Assembly: GCA_019236485.1 (NCBI GenBank)
Contig: JAFAIY010000036.1
Span: forward strand, 1 to 5,355
From: Comamonas sp.
GTDB taxonomy: Bacteria > Pseudomonadota > Gammaproteobacteria > Burkholderiales > Burkholderiaceae_C
Direction of reading: 5' to 3'
DNA length: 5,355 bases
Each line of letters opens with the position of its first letter. Position 1 is the stretch's first letter. Below the pieces are notes generated by a model. It made no database searches. It saw nothing but the letters and a program-made list of their open reading frames with translations, and was not told where the DNA came from. The position numbers and the translations under genes are program-made. Shown one piece after another: positions 5,312 through 5,355 of this stretch.

Positions 5312-5355
5312 ATGATGCGGGCTCAACCGTCCACTTCCGCCTCCATGCTGAGTCC
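5312..5355 (+). CDS. Possible start of a gene cut by the right edge
   Basis: A reading frame opens with two adjacent ATG codons (5312 and 5315) and stays open to the window end, giving MMRAQPSTSASMLS. A third in-frame ATG is at 5345, so the start could be any of these. There is no strong ribosome site before 5312; GGAACAGGG lies about 10-18 bases upstream. Fourteen codons are too few to identify a family. The case rests on its place opposite a minus-strand gene across a repeat-rich spacer, a common layout for a regulator gene. Confidence 0.25.
   Translation, partial: MMRAQPSTSASMLS

Noticed and set aside
5144..5326. Upstream extension of the minus-strand hypothetical protein to the ATG at 5326
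   Set aside because: The extra 61 residues are Cys/Thr/Arg-rich with no domain character and cover the repeat-rich control region; the ATG at 5143 has an AAGG six bases upstream.

Overview
The window looks like a stretch of core chromosome from a high-GC betaproteobacterium, most likely of the family Comamonadaceae (Comamonas/Delftia/Acidovorax type). The evidence is the protein sequences, the strong GC bias at third codon positions, the gene starts preceded by a GACAAT-type -10 box placed only 7-8 bases before the ATG, and degenerate copies of what looks like a Comamonadaceae intergenic repeat. Family and genus are inferred by reading and from memory; no database was searched. There is no rRNA, tRNA, CRISPR array, transposase or phage gene. 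No stretch over 300 bases lacks a gene.

Layout, left to right. (1) Bases 1-144, minus strand: the first 48 codons of an acyl-CoA dehydrogenase that runs off the left edge, with a good ribosome binding site. (2) A 165-base gap holding a perfect 9-bp inverted repeat, a candidate operator for the dehydrogenase. (3) 310-1005, minus: YceH (DUF480). (4) An 86-base divergent promoter region. (5) 1092-1670, plus: purN, GAR transformylase of purine synthesis, with a 23-base palindrome over its stop codon. (6) 1723-1980, minus: a small DUF1653 protein, with a degenerate repeat copy on each side. (7) 2120-3451, plus: an RsmB/NOP-family RNA cytosine-C5 methyltransferase with both motif cysteines. (8) 3577-4797, plus: a membrane fatty acid desaturase of the DesA type with all three histidine boxes, followed by a strong intrinsic terminator. 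(9) 4772-5143, minus: a small unrecognised protein whose 3' end reads through that terminator and overlaps the desaturase end. (10) 5144-5355: a probable divergent control region rich in short repeats, and perhaps the first codons of a plus-strand gene leaving the right edge.

The genes do not form one pathway. They are mostly single-gene units on alternating strands: purine synthesis, RNA modification, membrane-lipid unsaturation and fatty acid oxidation, plus three proteins of unknown function. I found no convincing new multi-gene system. The points worth a second look are regulatory: two apparently leaderless promoters, the candidate operators, the palindrome at the purN stop, the paired repeats around the DUF1653 gene, and the convergent overlap at 4772-4877.
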